Origin: JALOLV01 sp046295175
Lineage (GTDB): Bacteria > Bacteroidota > Bacteroidia > Cytophagales > Spirosomataceae
DNA length: 64,000 nt
Direction of reading: 5' to 3'
Assembly: GCA_046295175.1 (NCBI GenBank)
Contig: JBKBNY010000013.1
Span: forward strand, 1-64,000
The position numbers and the translations under genes are program-made. The notes beneath the pieces are model-generated. The model saw only the letters and a list, made by a program, of their open reading frames with translations. It ran no database searches and was not told where the DNA came from. Positions 17,055-26,214 of this stretch are shown here, one piece after another. The first letter of the stretch is position 1; each line of letters starts with the position of its first letter.

Positions 17055-18119
17055 ATGAAAAAAGTAATTTTCTCAGTTTTAGTTTTGGGCGTAGTTGCGT
17101 GTATGGACATGAGCAAGGTTCAACCCGAACAAAATATCAACTATCCAGCAGCATACATTGTCAATGGTGAAAGTAGCACCTTATCGGTTATCAATCTAAA
17201 TACCAACGAAGTTGCCACCACTATTCAACTAACTGATGGTTCAAGCACTTCAACTCATGGAGCAGGACATACCGCAACGCCAAGCTTTTTAGCTTATCCC
17301 CACCATATTTATATCAATGCTGCAAAATCTCAAATCGCAGTGGCGGCACCAGGTGTTGATTTAAGTGCAGGTCATGCAGGAGGTCCTCACGCAGGTACAG
17401 GAAAAGTCGCCGTTTTGGATGCAATGAAAGGTACAAATGTGAAAATTTTTGATGTACCAATGTCCAATCATAATGCTGTTTTTTCACCTGATGGCAAAGA
17501 GATTTGGACATCTCAAACTGATGGAAAAGTATTGGTTTATGATGCCACTACCTATGCCCTCAAAAATACAGTAATGGTTGGAAATGGTTCTGCTGAAGTT
17601 ACTTTTTCTTTTGATGGAACAGTGGCTTTTGTTGCCAATGGTGAAGACAATTCAGTTTCTGCCATAAGCCCCATAACTAAAACTGTTTTAGCAACAATAG
17701 CCGTTGGAAAAAATCCTGTTGGAGCATGGATTGGTGCTGATAATAGAATGTATGTAGATAATGAAGATGGGCAAACTGTCTCAATTATTGATGTGAAAAC
17801 ATTAAAAATAGTCGAAACCGTTGCATTAGGTTTTATGCCAGGTTTTGTTGCTTACCAAGCCGATATGAAAGAAATGTGGGTAACAGACCCCACCGCAGGA
17901 AAAGTACATTGGTGGACAAAAGGAGCTGATGGGAAAATGACACGAACAGGCTCTTTTTCAACGGGAGCAGGTTCTCATGCTATCGCTTTTAATACAATGA
18001 CCGCTTATGTTACCAACCAAGAAGCCGCCAGTGTATCAGTTATTGATATAATGCAGCATAAGGTTACAAAAACACTAACTGTTGGCTTAAAACCCAATGG
18101 AATTGTAATTAAACTTTAA
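17055..18119 (+). CDS. YncE-like beta-propeller lipoprotein (YVTN repeats)
   Basis: The 354-aa protein has a lipoprotein signal ending VVAC (Cys16) and repeats of the YVTN/NHL type, such as AYIVNGESSTLSVIN, AFVANGEDNSVS and AYVTNQEAASVSVID, forming a seven-bladed propeller. A His-rich insert (about residues 70-115, with HGAGH, HH and HAGGPHAGTG) could bind metal. Propellers of this kind are periplasmic scaffolds or binding proteins, and some occur with copper oxidases. It lies in a run with the multicopper oxidase and Rieske protein. Exact role unknown. Confidence 0.78.
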   Translation: MKKVIFSVLVLGVVACMDMSKVQPEQNINYPAAYIVNGESSTLSVINLNTNEVATTIQLTDGSSTSTHGAGHTATPSFLAYPHHIYINAAKSQIAVAAPGVDLSAGHAGGPHAGTGKVAVLDAMKGTNVKIFDVPMSNHNAVFSPDGKEIWTSQTDGKVLVYDATTYALKNTVMVGNGSAEVTFSFDGTVAFVANGEDNSVSAISPITKTVLATIAVGKNPVGAWIGADNRMYVDNEDGQTVSIIDVKTLKIVETVALGFMPGFVAYQADMKEMWVTDPTAGKVHWWTKGADGKMTRTGSFSTGAGSHAIAFNTMTAYVTNQEAASVSVIDIMQHKVTKTLTVGLKPNGIVIKL

Positions 18120-18142
18120 TTTATTTAACCTATTATTTAAGA

Positions 18143-19600
18143 ATGTACAAGCAAATTAACCGTAGAGATTTTCTCGAAAAATTAGGATTTGGACTAAGTT
18201 CTACCGTCCTAATGTCAAGTTGTATGGGTAATATGGACATGGGAGGTAGCGACCCTGTTCCTGTCAGTGGCGATACCACTTTTAAAAATGCTTTGAAAAT
18301 TCCTGAGACAATCACAAGCCCAAGTAGTATGATTGCCCAAGCGGTGCAAGATACCGTTATGGATGGGAAAAATGCCAAATATATCGGTTATCGTTCAGGC
18401 CTATTAGGCCCTACTTTTAGGCTTCAAAAAGGAGAAAATTTTAATGTAAAATTCAGCAACCAATTAGCCGAGCATACCAATATTCACTGGCATGGTTTGG
18501 TTATTCCTGCCGAAATGGATGGACACCCCGACCAAATGGTAATGCCAAACGAAAATTTTAACTACCAATTTACTATTAATCAGCAGGCTGGTACAAATTG
18601 GTATCACCCACACCCGCACGGATTAACAGGAAAACAGGTAACACAAGGTTTAGCAGGTTTTTTCATCGTTGAAAGTCCCGAAGAAAAGGCTCTAAATCTA
18701 CCTAATGGTAGCTACGAAGTGCCTTTGGTTATTCAAGATAAACGCTTTAATACTGATGCAACAATCAAGTATAGTCCAACCATGATGGAAATGATGTCTG
18801 GTTATATGGGCGATAATATTTTGGTCAATGGTACTGCTTCGCCTTACCTAAATGTTTCTACACGTTTTTATCGTTTTAGGGTATTAAATGGCTCATCAGC
18901 AAGGATTTATAATTTAGCTTTAAGCAACGGAGCAAATTTTTATGTCATTGGAGCTGATAGCGGAATGCTTGAAAAACCTGAATCTGTCAACTCATTGCTC
19001 CTTGCTTCTGGTGAAAGAGTCGATATTTTGGTTGATTTTACCAATATCGCCCTTAATACAGAAGTGTATTTGGAAAATAAAACCTTTACTGGTATGGGTA
19101 CGGCACAAGGAACACAAGCATTTAAGGTTATGAAATTTATTGTTAATAAGCAAGAAACGGATACTTTCAAAGTGCCGAGTAGTTTAATTTCACTTGCAAA
19201 ATTGAGTAATGCCACAAAAAACAGGTCTTTTGCTTTAACAATGGATATGGCAAGTATGAATGGTGGAATGCACAAAATTAATGGCAAAATATATAGTGCT
19301 ACCCGAATAGACGAAACAGTTGCAGTTGGCTCAACCGAAACTTGGGAGTTTGATAATTCTACTGGTGATGAACCACACCCGATGCACATTCACGGTGTCC
19401 AATTTCAAGTAGTAAGTCGAACTGGTGGTAGAAACACCATTTTACCACAAGAAAAGGCTTGGAAAGACACCGTTTTGGTTGCTCCAACCGAAAAAGTAAA
19501 AGTGATTGTAAAATTTGAGCAAAAAGGAAAATTCGTTTTTCATTGCCACAATCTCGAACATGAAGACGATGGCATGATGCTCAATTTTGAAGTAAAATAA
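18143..19600 (+). CDS. Multicopper oxidase (CueO/SufI type)
   Basis: The 485-aa protein has a twin-arginine signal (RRDFLEKLG) with a possible lipobox Cys27. Copper sites are intact: HWHG (His115, His117), HPHPHG (His155-159), HPMHIHG (about 411-417) and HCHNLEHEDDGMM (near the C-terminus), giving the type 1 and trinuclear centres. Such enzymes oxidise Cu(I) to Cu(II) or organic substrates in the periplasm. It sits between a propeller lipoprotein and a Rieske protein in a copper cluster, so cuprous oxidase activity is the likeliest role. Confidence 0.9.
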   Translation: MYKQINRRDFLEKLGFGLSSTVLMSSCMGNMDMGGSDPVPVSGDTTFKNALKIPETITSPSSMIAQAVQDTVMDGKNAKYIGYRSGLLGPTFRLQKGENFNVKFSNQLAEHTNIHWHGLVIPAEMDGHPDQMVMPNENFNYQFTINQQAGTNWYHPHPHGLTGKQVTQGLAGFFIVESPEEKALNLPNGSYEVPLVIQDKRFNTDATIKYSPTMMEMMSGYMGDNILVNGTASPYLNVSTRFYRFRVLNGSSARIYNLALSNGANFYVIGADSGMLEKPESVNSLLLASGERVDILVDFTNIALNTEVYLENKTFTGMGTAQGTQAFKVMKFIVNKQETDTFKVPSSLISLAKLSNATKNRSFALTMDMASMNGGMHKINGKIYSATRIDETVAVGSTETWEFDNSTGDEPHPMHIHGVQFQVVSRTGGRNTILPQEKAWKDTVLVAPTEKVKVIVKFEQKGKFVFHCHNLEHEDDGMMLNFEVK

Positions 19601-19633
19601 TTAATTTCTAATTACTTAATCAATATACAATCA

Positions 19634-20068
19634 ATGAAAAATAATCAATTGCAAATAGAAAGACGTAGTTTTTTAAAGAATTTAGGTTTAGGTGGTGCGG
19701 CACTCATGGCAATATATTGTGTTGGAGCTTGTAAAAATGTTGCATCAGTTGTTCCTGATGTTGCTCAATTTAATATAGACTTAACCGATTCTGCGAATGT
19801 AGCTCTTACAAAAAATGGAGGATATATCATAAAAAATGATGTAGTCATCGCTCGGACAATGCAAGGGAGCTATGTTGCAGTAACTTTAATTTGTAGCCAT
19901 GAACAAAGAAAACAAGTTACTTTCACTTCAAGTAATGAATTTCTTTGCACGGCACATCAAGCAAGGTTTGACACAATGGGTATGGGTTTGAATGCTAATG
20001 GTAGCAAAGGGCTTAAAACCTACCCTGTAATGGTGATGGACTCTGGCAAAACTTTAATGATTGGCTGA
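19634..20068 (+). CDS. Rieske [2Fe-2S] protein, exported
   Basis: The 144-aa protein has a Tat-like N-terminus (RRSFLKNLGLGG) with a possible lipobox at Cys33 and a Rieske cluster motif: CSH (Cys87, His89) and CTAH (Cys105, His108), followed by QARFD. Rieske proteins transfer electrons. A separate periplasmic Rieske lipoprotein next to a multicopper oxidase suggests an electron donor or acceptor for that enzyme, but this partner is inferred. The gap after it holds a strong hairpin. Confidence 0.85.
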   Translation: MKNNQLQIERRSFLKNLGLGGAALMAIYCVGACKNVASVVPDVAQFNIDLTDSANVALTKNGGYIIKNDVVIARTMQGSYVAVTLICSHEQRKQVTFTSSNEFLCTAHQARFDTMGMGLNANGSKGLKTYPVMVMDSGKTLMIG

Positions 20069-20080
20069 CCTAAATAATTT

Positions 20081-20115
20081 GTTTGGTGTAGGTAGTAGTT
20101 GCACTTACACCAAAC
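20081..20115 (+). terminator. Hairpin after the Rieske gene
   Basis: GTTTGGTGTA (20081-20090) and TACACCAAAC (20106-20115) form a perfect 10-bp stem with a 15-nt loop, 13 nt after the stop codon. No U-tract follows, so it may be a weak terminator or an RNA-stability element rather than a full intrinsic terminator. Confidence 0.5.
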
Positions 20116-20160
20116 ATAACAAAAATTTGAAAACAAAATTTTAATAAAACAAACAATACA

Positions 20161-20514
20161 ATGAAAAGGAGATTTTTTTTAACCACTGGATTAGCAATAA
20201 TTGGTTCTTTGTCAATGGCAAATCTTCAAGAACCACCTGCAAAAGTTAAAATTAAAACATCAGCAATATGCGAGATGTGTAAAGAACGTATCGAAAAGCA
20301 ATTAGCTTTTACAAAGGGAGTAAGCGAATCCAACCTTGATTTAAACGACAAGGTTGTAACCGTAACTTTTAATCCTAAGAAAACGGATGCTACCAAAATT
20401 AAGCAAGCCATCAATGATGCAGGTTATGATGCAGACGAAACCCTTGCCAATGATAAAAGTTATGAAAAACTGCCCTCATGCTGTAAGAAAGATGGCGAAC
20501 CAATGAAAAACTAA
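20161..20514 (+). CDS. Exported heavy-metal-associated (HMA) domain protein
   Basis: The 117-aa protein has an N-terminal signal (about 1-20), an HMA domain (about 28-95) with CEMC (Cys37, Cys40), and a Cys-Cys pair near the C-terminus (PSCCKKD). HMA domains carry Cu(I) or other soft metals. Export makes it a periplasmic metal chaperone or sponge, like MerP. It lies 27 nt before the DUF2911-DUF3347 gene. Confidence 0.85.
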   Translation: MKRRFFLTTGLAIIGSLSMANLQEPPAKVKIKTSAICEMCKERIEKQLAFTKGVSESNLDLNDKVVTVTFNPKKTDATKIKQAINDAGYDADETLANDKSYEKLPSCCKKDGEPMKN

Positions 20515-20541
20515 CATTCTTTTAACCAAAATAAAATTGAA

Positions 20542-21918
20542 ATGAAAAAAGTTGCATTCATATTATTTCTAAGCATTTCTTATTTGACAAATGCCCAAGT
20601 TGAATTAAAAACTCCACCACCAAGCCCCGAAGCTGAATGGAAACAAAGGGTAGGTTTCACAGAGATTAGCCTCAAATATGAAAAACCATTGATGCGTGGT
20701 CGTAAGGTGTTCGGCAACTTAGTCGCATTCGACCAAATTTGGCGAACAGGTGCAGGTGAAAGTACACGTATTCGTTTGAGCGATGACATGACTATTGGCG
20801 GACAATTAGTAAAAAAAGGGCATTATTCACTGTTTACAATTCCTAATCCAAGCGAATGGACAATCATTTTGAATACTGATACTACCAGTCACGGAGCATT
20901 TAGTTATGATGAGAAAAAGGATATATTACGAGTGAAGGTGAAACCTGAGACGACCACTCGTACTTACGAATCGTTTTCAATTACCTTAGAAGACATCATG
21001 CCTGACCATTCGGCAAATTTGTACTTAAATTGGGAAAATACACAGGTCAAAATTCCAATGCAAAGCAATGCCGACGTGGTTGTAATGAATGAAATCAACA
21101 AGAAAATCAATGTTGAAAAATTAGAAGATGCTAAATTTTTTAATGCTTCGGCTCAATACTATTTTGCAAATAAGAAAGATTTAAAACAAGCTTTGGCATG
21201 GTCAAAGAAATCAGAAGAAATGGTTGACGACAATTTTGTTTACGCCAATTTGACCACAAAAATCTTAGAAGAACAAAAAGATTATCCAGCCGCCATCAAA
21301 TCAGCTCAAAAAGCAATTGAGTTAGGAGCTAAAAAGAACATGAAAACCGCAGTTGTCAATTGGCAAAAGAAGGTAGAAGAATGGCAAAAAATAACAGGTA
21401 TAACTGCACCAGCCGCAAGTCCAATGACTGCCGATAACCATTCTGAACACAGTGGACATGACATGGCTTCGATGAACAATGACAAAACACAAGCTAAAAC
21501 CAATCTACAACCACTATTAGATGCTTATTATGCGATAAAAGATGCCTTAGTAAAATCCGATGCAAGTGCATCTGCTCAATCAGCAACAGCATTAGTAACC
21601 GCCATGAAAGCCGTCGATATGGGTAAAATGGAAATGAAACAACACATGGAGTTTATGAAAGTAAACACTAAAATCATCGCCGATGCTCAAAAAATAGCGG
21701 ATTTGAAAGATTTGAAAAAACAAAGAGAAATCTTCCAAAGCCTATCAGATAATTTTTATACGATGGCGAAAGGTGTCAAACTTTCATCAGAGCCTATTTA
21801 TCAACAATATTGCCCAATGAAAAAAGCAGCATGGTTGAGTAATGAAAGTGCTGTTAAAAATCCTTACTATGGTAGCTCTATGCTCACTTGTGGAAATGTA
21901 ACGGATACCATAAAGTAG
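20542..21918 (+). CDS. DUF2911-DUF3347 fusion, exported
   Basis: The 458-aa protein has a signal peptide (about 1-18, cut after TNAQ), a DUF2911 domain (about 20-170), a helical TPR-like segment (about 185-285), a His/Met-rich linker (HSEHSGHDMASM), and a C-terminal DUF3347 domain (about 315-458) ending with QQYCPM...NPYYGSSMLTCG. The DUF3347 domain is also found at the end of CusB-type adaptors and has the spaced Cys/Met/His residues of a copper-binding module. Together the domains suggest periplasmic metal sequestration. The DUF2911 function is unknown. Confidence 0.8.
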   Translation: MKKVAFILFLSISYLTNAQVELKTPPPSPEAEWKQRVGFTEISLKYEKPLMRGRKVFGNLVAFDQIWRTGAGESTRIRLSDDMTIGGQLVKKGHYSLFTIPNPSEWTIILNTDTTSHGAFSYDEKKDILRVKVKPETTTRTYESFSITLEDIMPDHSANLYLNWENTQVKIPMQSNADVVVMNEINKKINVEKLEDAKFFNASAQYYFANKKDLKQALAWSKKSEEMVDDNFVYANLTTKILEEQKDYPAAIKSAQKAIELGAKKNMKTAVVNWQKKVEEWQKITGITAPAASPMTADNHSEHSGHDMASMNNDKTQAKTNLQPLLDAYYAIKDALVKSDASASAQSATALVTAMKAVDMGKMEMKQHMEFMKVNTKIIADAQKIADLKDLKKQREIFQSLSDNFYTMAKGVKLSSEPIYQQYCPMKKAAWLSNESAVKNPYYGSSMLTCGNVTDTIK

Positions 21919-21928
21919 GTTTTGTTTT

Positions 21929-21971
21929 ATCAAAAGGGTTCAATAATTATTCCTGAACCCTTTTGATTTTC
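21929..21971 (+). terminator. Intrinsic terminator after the DUF2911-DUF3347 gene
   Basis: A perfect 14-bp stem, ATCAAAAGGGTTCA (21929-21942) with TGAACCCTTTTGAT (21954-21967), has an 11-nt loop and is followed by TTTT. It separates the oxidase operon from copA. Confidence 0.85.
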
Positions 21972-22051
21972 TGAAAAATACTATTCAGAAAATTATATAA
22001 ATCTAATCAAAATACTTGTAATCAAATTTGTTCTATCCCCCTATAACTTTG
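21967..22051 (+). promoter_or_regulatory. copA promoter region
   Basis: TAACTTTG at 22044-22051 matches the Bacteroidota -7 box TAnnTTTG and lies 21 nt before the ATG. Upstream, TTTTCTGAA (21967-21975) and TTCAGAAAA (21984-21992) form a 9-bp inverted repeat that could be an operator or a second hairpin behind the terminator. Confidence 0.5.
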
Positions 22052-22072
22052 TCCTATTAAACAATCAGACAA

Positions 22073-24493
22073 ATGGATACTAACAAAAATATCACACTCG
22101 ATATACCCCTTGAAGGAGTAGAAAGCGAACACTGTGCTTTGATAATCGACAAGGGGCTAAGCAATGTTGCAGGTGTTTTGAGCCATAAAGTTGAGCTAAA
22201 TAATAATAAAGCGGTTATTACGTCTCTGCCCAATAATGAAACGCTTATCAAGTCAGTAAAAACAATCAGAGACTTGGGGTACGACGTAACAACTTTCAAG
22301 AAAAACTTCTCCGTATCTAATATGACTTGTGCCAGTTGTGCCAGTAGTGTACAGTCTATTCTTGAAAATCAAACGGGTGTTATCAGTGCAAGTGTAAATT
22401 ATGCCAATGCTGCGGCACAAATAGAGTATATCCCCACAATTATTGAACCCAAAGAACTAAAAAATGCTTTGCAGTCAATTGGTTACGATTTATTAATTGA
22501 TGAAAGTGAAGAAGCCAAAGACGAATTAGAAAAAGCTAAACTTCAAAAATTTGACACACTAAAGAGAAAAACAATAGGGGCTATTAGTTTATCTATCCCT
22601 ATTGTCATCATTGCCATGTTTTTCATGGATTTGCCTTACGGAAACTACATCATGTGGGCATTAGCAACTCCTGTACTTTTCATTTTTGGTGGTCAATTCT
22701 TTATCAATGCTTGGAAGCAAACCAAACATCGCTCTGCCAACATGGATACTTTGGTAGCTTTGAGTACAGGAGTAGCCTACCTATTTAGCGTATTTAATAC
22801 CCTATTCCCAAGTTATTGGCATAGCAAAGGTTTACACGCACATGTATATTTTGAAGCGGCTGCGGTTGTTATCGCTTTTATCTTATTGGGAAAATGGTTA
22901 GAAGAAAGAGCCAAAGGACAAACGTCATCTGCCTTAAAAAAACTCATGGGGTTACAACCCAAAACCGTTACGATTGTGCATGAAGGTGGGCATCAAATGG
23001 AAGTTTCTATAACCACCATCAAGATAGGAGATATAATGCTGGTAAAGCCAGGTGAAAAAATCCCTGTTGATGGAGAAATCATTTCGGGAAGTTCTTTTAT
23101 TGACGAAAGTATGTTGAGTGGAGAACCTATTCCAGTTGAAAAGACGGTTACTCATAAAGTTTTTGCGGGTACAATCAACCAAAAAGGTAGTTTTCAATTC
23201 AAAGCTACTAAAATTGGAAGTGATACAGTTTTAGCCCACATCATAAAAATGGTTCAAGAAGCACAAGGCAGTAAAGCTCCAGTTCAGAAATTAGTAGATA
23301 AAATTGCAGGAATTTTCGTACCTATTGTTATTGTCATTGCTATCCTTACTTTAATTACTTGGATTATTTTGGGTGGTGAAAATGGATTCACACAAGGCTT
23401 ACTCACTATGGTTACTGTTTTAGTAATTGCTTGCCCTTGTGCTTTGGGTTTAGCCACTCCAACGGCAATAATGGCAGGTGTAGGGAAAGGTGCTGAAAAT
23501 GGGATTTTGATTAAAGATGCCGAGAGTCTTGAAATGGCAACGAAAATCAATGCCGTGGTTTTAGATAAAACAGGTACAATAACCGAAGGTAAACCCACCG
23601 TTACGAATATCTATTGGAAAAAAGAGGCCCCCTTTTTAATCGAAGCATTGGTTTCAATCGAAAAACAGTCAGAACATCCTTTGGCTGATGCCATTGTCAA
23701 TTCTTTTAAAGAAGTTGCTCCTGTTTTGGTAAATCAATTTGAAAGTATCACTGGTTTTGGAGCAAAAGCACAAGTAGCCAAAGAAAGCTATTACATTGGT
23801 AATCAAAATCTACTTGTCAATCATGCCATTCAAATAGATTCTGTCCTTCAAGAAAAAGCCCAAAATTGGCTCGAACAAGCCAAAACAGTTATTTGGTTTG
23901 CCAATTCTATGGAAGCATTAGCTGTAATAGCCATTGAAGACCAAATTAAAGAATCGTCCAAGAATGCTATTAATGAATTGAAAACAAAGGGTGTTCAAGT
24001 ATATATGCTCACTGGCGATAATCCTAAAACTGCTGCATTAGTAGCCAAAATAGCAGGAATTGATAACTTTCAGGCAGAAGTTTTACCTGTTCAGAAGGCT
24101 GAATTTATAAAATCGCTACAACAAAAAGGAAAAGTAGTAGCAATGGTAGGCGATGGCATCAATGATAGTAGTGCTTTAGCTCAGGCAGACGTGAGCATTG
24201 CAATGGGAAAGGGTAGTGATATTGCAATGGATGTGGCTAAAATGACCATTATCTCATCAGATTTGACAAAAATTGGACAAGCTATCAAATTATCAAAAAT
24301 CACTACTTCTACGATTAAACAAAACCTCTTTTGGGCATTCATTTATAACCTCATAGGTATTCCAATCGCTGCTGGAGTGCTTTATCCAATCAATGGCTAT
24401 TTATTAAACCCAATGATTGCTGGAGCGGCGATGGCTCTGAGTTCGATTTCTGTGGTCAGTAATAGTCTCCGATTAAAAGGCAGAAGGTTATAA
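22073..24493 (+). CDS. copA: Cu(I)-exporting P1B-type ATPase CopA
   Basis: The 806-aa pump has two N-terminal HMA domains. The first is degenerate (SEHCALI instead of CxxC) and the second is intact (MTCASC, Cys86/Cys89). Catalytic motifs: SGEPIPVEK (A-domain), CPC (454-456), DKTGTITEG with phosphorylated Asp498, TGDNPKT and GDGINDS. The last helices carry YN and MALSSISVVSNSLRL, the P1B-1 copper/silver signature. It exports Cu(I) from cytoplasm to periplasm. It has its own promoter-like sequence and stands after a terminator. Confidence 0.95.
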   Translation: MDTNKNITLDIPLEGVESEHCALIIDKGLSNVAGVLSHKVELNNNKAVITSLPNNETLIKSVKTIRDLGYDVTTFKKNFSVSNMTCASCASSVQSILENQTGVISASVNYANAAAQIEYIPTIIEPKELKNALQSIGYDLLIDESEEAKDELEKAKLQKFDTLKRKTIGAISLSIPIVIIAMFFMDLPYGNYIMWALATPVLFIFGGQFFINAWKQTKHRSANMDTLVALSTGVAYLFSVFNTLFPSYWHSKGLHAHVYFEAAAVVIAFILLGKWLEERAKGQTSSALKKLMGLQPKTVTIVHEGGHQMEVSITTIKIGDIMLVKPGEKIPVDGEIISGSSFIDESMLSGEPIPVEKTVTHKVFAGTINQKGSFQFKATKIGSDTVLAHIIKMVQEAQGSKAPVQKLVDKIAGIFVPIVIVIAILTLITWIILGGENGFTQGLLTMVTVLVIACPCALGLATPTAIMAGVGKGAENGILIKDAESLEMATKINAVVLDKTGTITEGKPTVTNIYWKKEAPFLIEALVSIEKQSEHPLADAIVNSFKEVAPVLVNQFESITGFGAKAQVAKESYYIGNQNLLVNHAIQIDSVLQEKAQNWLEQAKTVIWFANSMEALAVIAIEDQIKESSKNAINELKTKGVQVYMLTGDNPKTAALVAKIAGIDNFQAEVLPVQKAEFIKSLQQKGKVVAMVGDGINDSSALAQADVSIAMGKGSDIAMDVAKMTIISSDLTKIGQAIKLSKITTSTIKQNLFWAFIYNLIGIPIAAGVLYPINGYLLNPMIAGAAMALSSISVVSNSLRLKGRRL

Positions 24494-24526
24494 TATATGT
24501 GAATACAATTAAAATAATGAAAGTTT

Positions 24527-24640
24527 ATGTCAAACGAGCTATTTGATAAAAAAATTAAAGAAAGACTGGAGTCTTTGAATAAACCTGTGAGTCCACAAGT
24601 ATGGATTATAATAAAAAAAAAGCTTGCTGTACCTTTGTAA
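24527..24640 (+). pseudogene. N-terminal remnant of an outer-membrane/anti-sigma-like protein
   Basis: A 37-codon ORF (MSNELFDKKIKERLESL...SPQVWIIIKKKL) resembles the cytoplasmic N-terminal segment seen in some Bacteroidota proteins (LFD..IK..LES...SP.VW..I). It stops where a membrane segment would follow. The rest of the 323-nt gap has no coding signal. It is probably a decayed gene start; family assignment is weak. Confidence 0.35.
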
Positions 24641-24816
24641 AATATTAAGTTGTATCAAGTTCTGGTAGATATAGCGAAGATGCTAATTTGAGCATTATTT
24701 TTAAACTTTTGGTTACCGATATATGTGTTTATCAACAGTCTTAATAATTTAAAAAGGGTAAAACTTTATAAATCTTTACATCACCAAAATAAAATATTTA
24801 ATTATATTATATCAAT

Positions 24817-25029
24817 ATGAAAAAACAAGCATTTAAAACTAATATTAATTGTGGCGGCTGTGTAGCAAAAGTAACTAACACACTCAATACTACCGTTGGA
24901 GAAAACAAATGGCATATAGATATTTCCAATCCTGATAAGATTTTAACCATCAACGATGCCAGTATTTCATCAGATACCATTATAGAAGCGATTAAAAAGA
25001 CTGGATTTAAAATAGAAAACATGAATTAA
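24817..25029 (+). CDS. Small HMA-domain metal chaperone (CopZ-like)
   Basis: The 70-aa cytoplasmic protein is a single heavy-metal-associated domain with NCGGC (Cys12, Cys15). CopZ-type proteins deliver Cu(I) to the CopA ATPase, encoded just upstream. The metal loop reads INCGGCVAK rather than the common MTCxxC, and the following helix is complete. The length fits a stand-alone HMA domain. Confidence 0.85.
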   Translation: MKKQAFKTNINCGGCVAKVTNTLNTTVGENKWHIDISNPDKILTINDASISSDTIIEAIKKTGFKIENMN

Positions 25030-25068
25030 GATAGTAAAATGAATAGTTAATTTAAACAACCAAGAAAA

Positions 25069-25524
25069 ATGAAAAATGTAATCTTATCTATGAGTTTCGT
25101 ACTCATAGCCTTATCGAGTGTATTTGCTCAAAAATTAACTAACATGATTCCAAAAGTTGATTCCAAAGGGCATATTTATTATGAGAAAAAGCAAATTGGG
25201 TCATTGACTTCAAAAGGAGGCGTGAATAACGCAGGCAAGCTTGTTACGAAAGTAGATGTGAATGGTAACATCGTGGACGATAAAGGAAAAGTTCTTGGTA
25301 AAGCACCTAAAAATGGAACTTTTGTCTATTATTTCAACGGAAAAGAAGAAAATTATACCATCGGAGAACCAGCCCATAATGGTATGTGTGAAGTAAAAAA
25401 TGCCAAAGGAGAAACGGTAATGTTGTTGCACAATAATTATAAGCAACAGGCTGCTTGTGCCGTGCATTGTTTGTACGAAAACCATTGTATGCCTTCTGAT
25501 AAAATGGCAGAGCATAAACATTGA
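25069..25524 (+). CDS. Secreted hypothetical protein with Cys/His-rich C-terminus
   Basis: The 151-aa protein has a signal peptide (about 1-20, cut after VFAQ) and short beta-type repeats of the form GHIYYEKKQIG / GNIVDDKGKVLG (about residues 30-85), and ends in a cluster CAVHCLYENHC...HKH (about 128-151) suited to metal binding. I do not recognise a named family for the whole chain. Placement between a CopZ-like chaperone and a DUF3347 protein supports a periplasmic copper-binding role by context. Confidence 0.68.
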   Translation: MKNVILSMSFVLIALSSVFAQKLTNMIPKVDSKGHIYYEKKQIGSLTSKGGVNNAGKLVTKVDVNGNIVDDKGKVLGKAPKNGTFVYYFNGKEENYTIGEPAHNGMCEVKNAKGETVMLLHNNYKQQAACAVHCLYENHCMPSDKMAEHKH

Positions 25525-25667
25525 TTCATGGCAACGCTTGTTTTTCTTTCGATACTTTCAAAATGATAACTCAAATGAAAAACTTACTTATCAAGGTCTT
25601 TACATTTCTTTACGAAAAGAAATGTTGTCAATAAACCATTTATCGTTCATTATTTAATATTCAAGAA

Positions 25668-26213
25668 ATGAAAAAACTACTGTTTTCAGCCATAGCAATG
25701 GCATTCGTATTTACCGCTTTCAATGCCAACGCAAACACCACAATCGAAATCAAAGTTTCATCAACCTCGGTACAAAAAACGTCGGTTATTGATGAAATTG
25801 TAAATAATTACTTGGTTTTGAAAAATGCTCTAATCAAAGATGATGCAAAAGGTGCTGCCAATGCTGGAAAAGCAATCATAGTGGCAATGGCTAAAATTGA
25901 CATGAAAAGTTTATCAGCCAGCCAAATGAAAGGCTATATGGATGTTGCCGATGATTTAAAAGAAAATGCCAAGCATATTGAAGAAAATGCTGGAAAAATA
26001 GCTCACCAAAGAGAGCATTTTGTGATGCTCAGTAAAGATGTGAACGATTTACTTAAAACCTTTGGCAATAGTGGGCCAAAACTTTATCAAGATTTCTGCC
26101 CGATGGCAAATGGAGGTAAAGGTGCGATGTGGATTAGTGAAACAAAGGCAATCCAAAATCCTTATTATGGTAAAGCCATGCTGACTTGTGGTTCAGTAAA
26201 AAAAGAGATTTAA
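25668..26213 (+). CDS. DUF3347 domain protein, exported
   Basis: The 181-aa protein has a signal peptide (about 1-23) followed by one DUF3347 domain (about 40-178) with the conserved end DFCPMANGGKGAMW...NPYYGKAMLTCG. The Cys-Pro-Met and Met-x-x-Cys residues are thought to bind Cu(I); the domain also occurs at the C-terminus of CusB-type adaptors. It is a smaller paralogue of the C-terminal half of the protein at 20542-21918. Its stop is 1 nt from the next gene. Confidence 0.85.
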   Translation: MKKLLFSAIAMAFVFTAFNANANTTIEIKVSSTSVQKTSVIDEIVNNYLVLKNALIKDDAKGAANAGKAIIVAMAKIDMKSLSASQMKGYMDVADDLKENAKHIEENAGKIAHQREHFVMLSKDVNDLLKTFGNSGPKLYQDFCPMANGGKGAMWISETKAIQNPYYGKAMLTCGSVKKEI

Positions 26214-26214
26214 G

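Noticed and set aside
25457..25657. 66-aa + strand ORF after the Cys/His-rich protein
   Set aside because: It starts at a non-ATG codon inside a real gene in another frame and has no plausible features.
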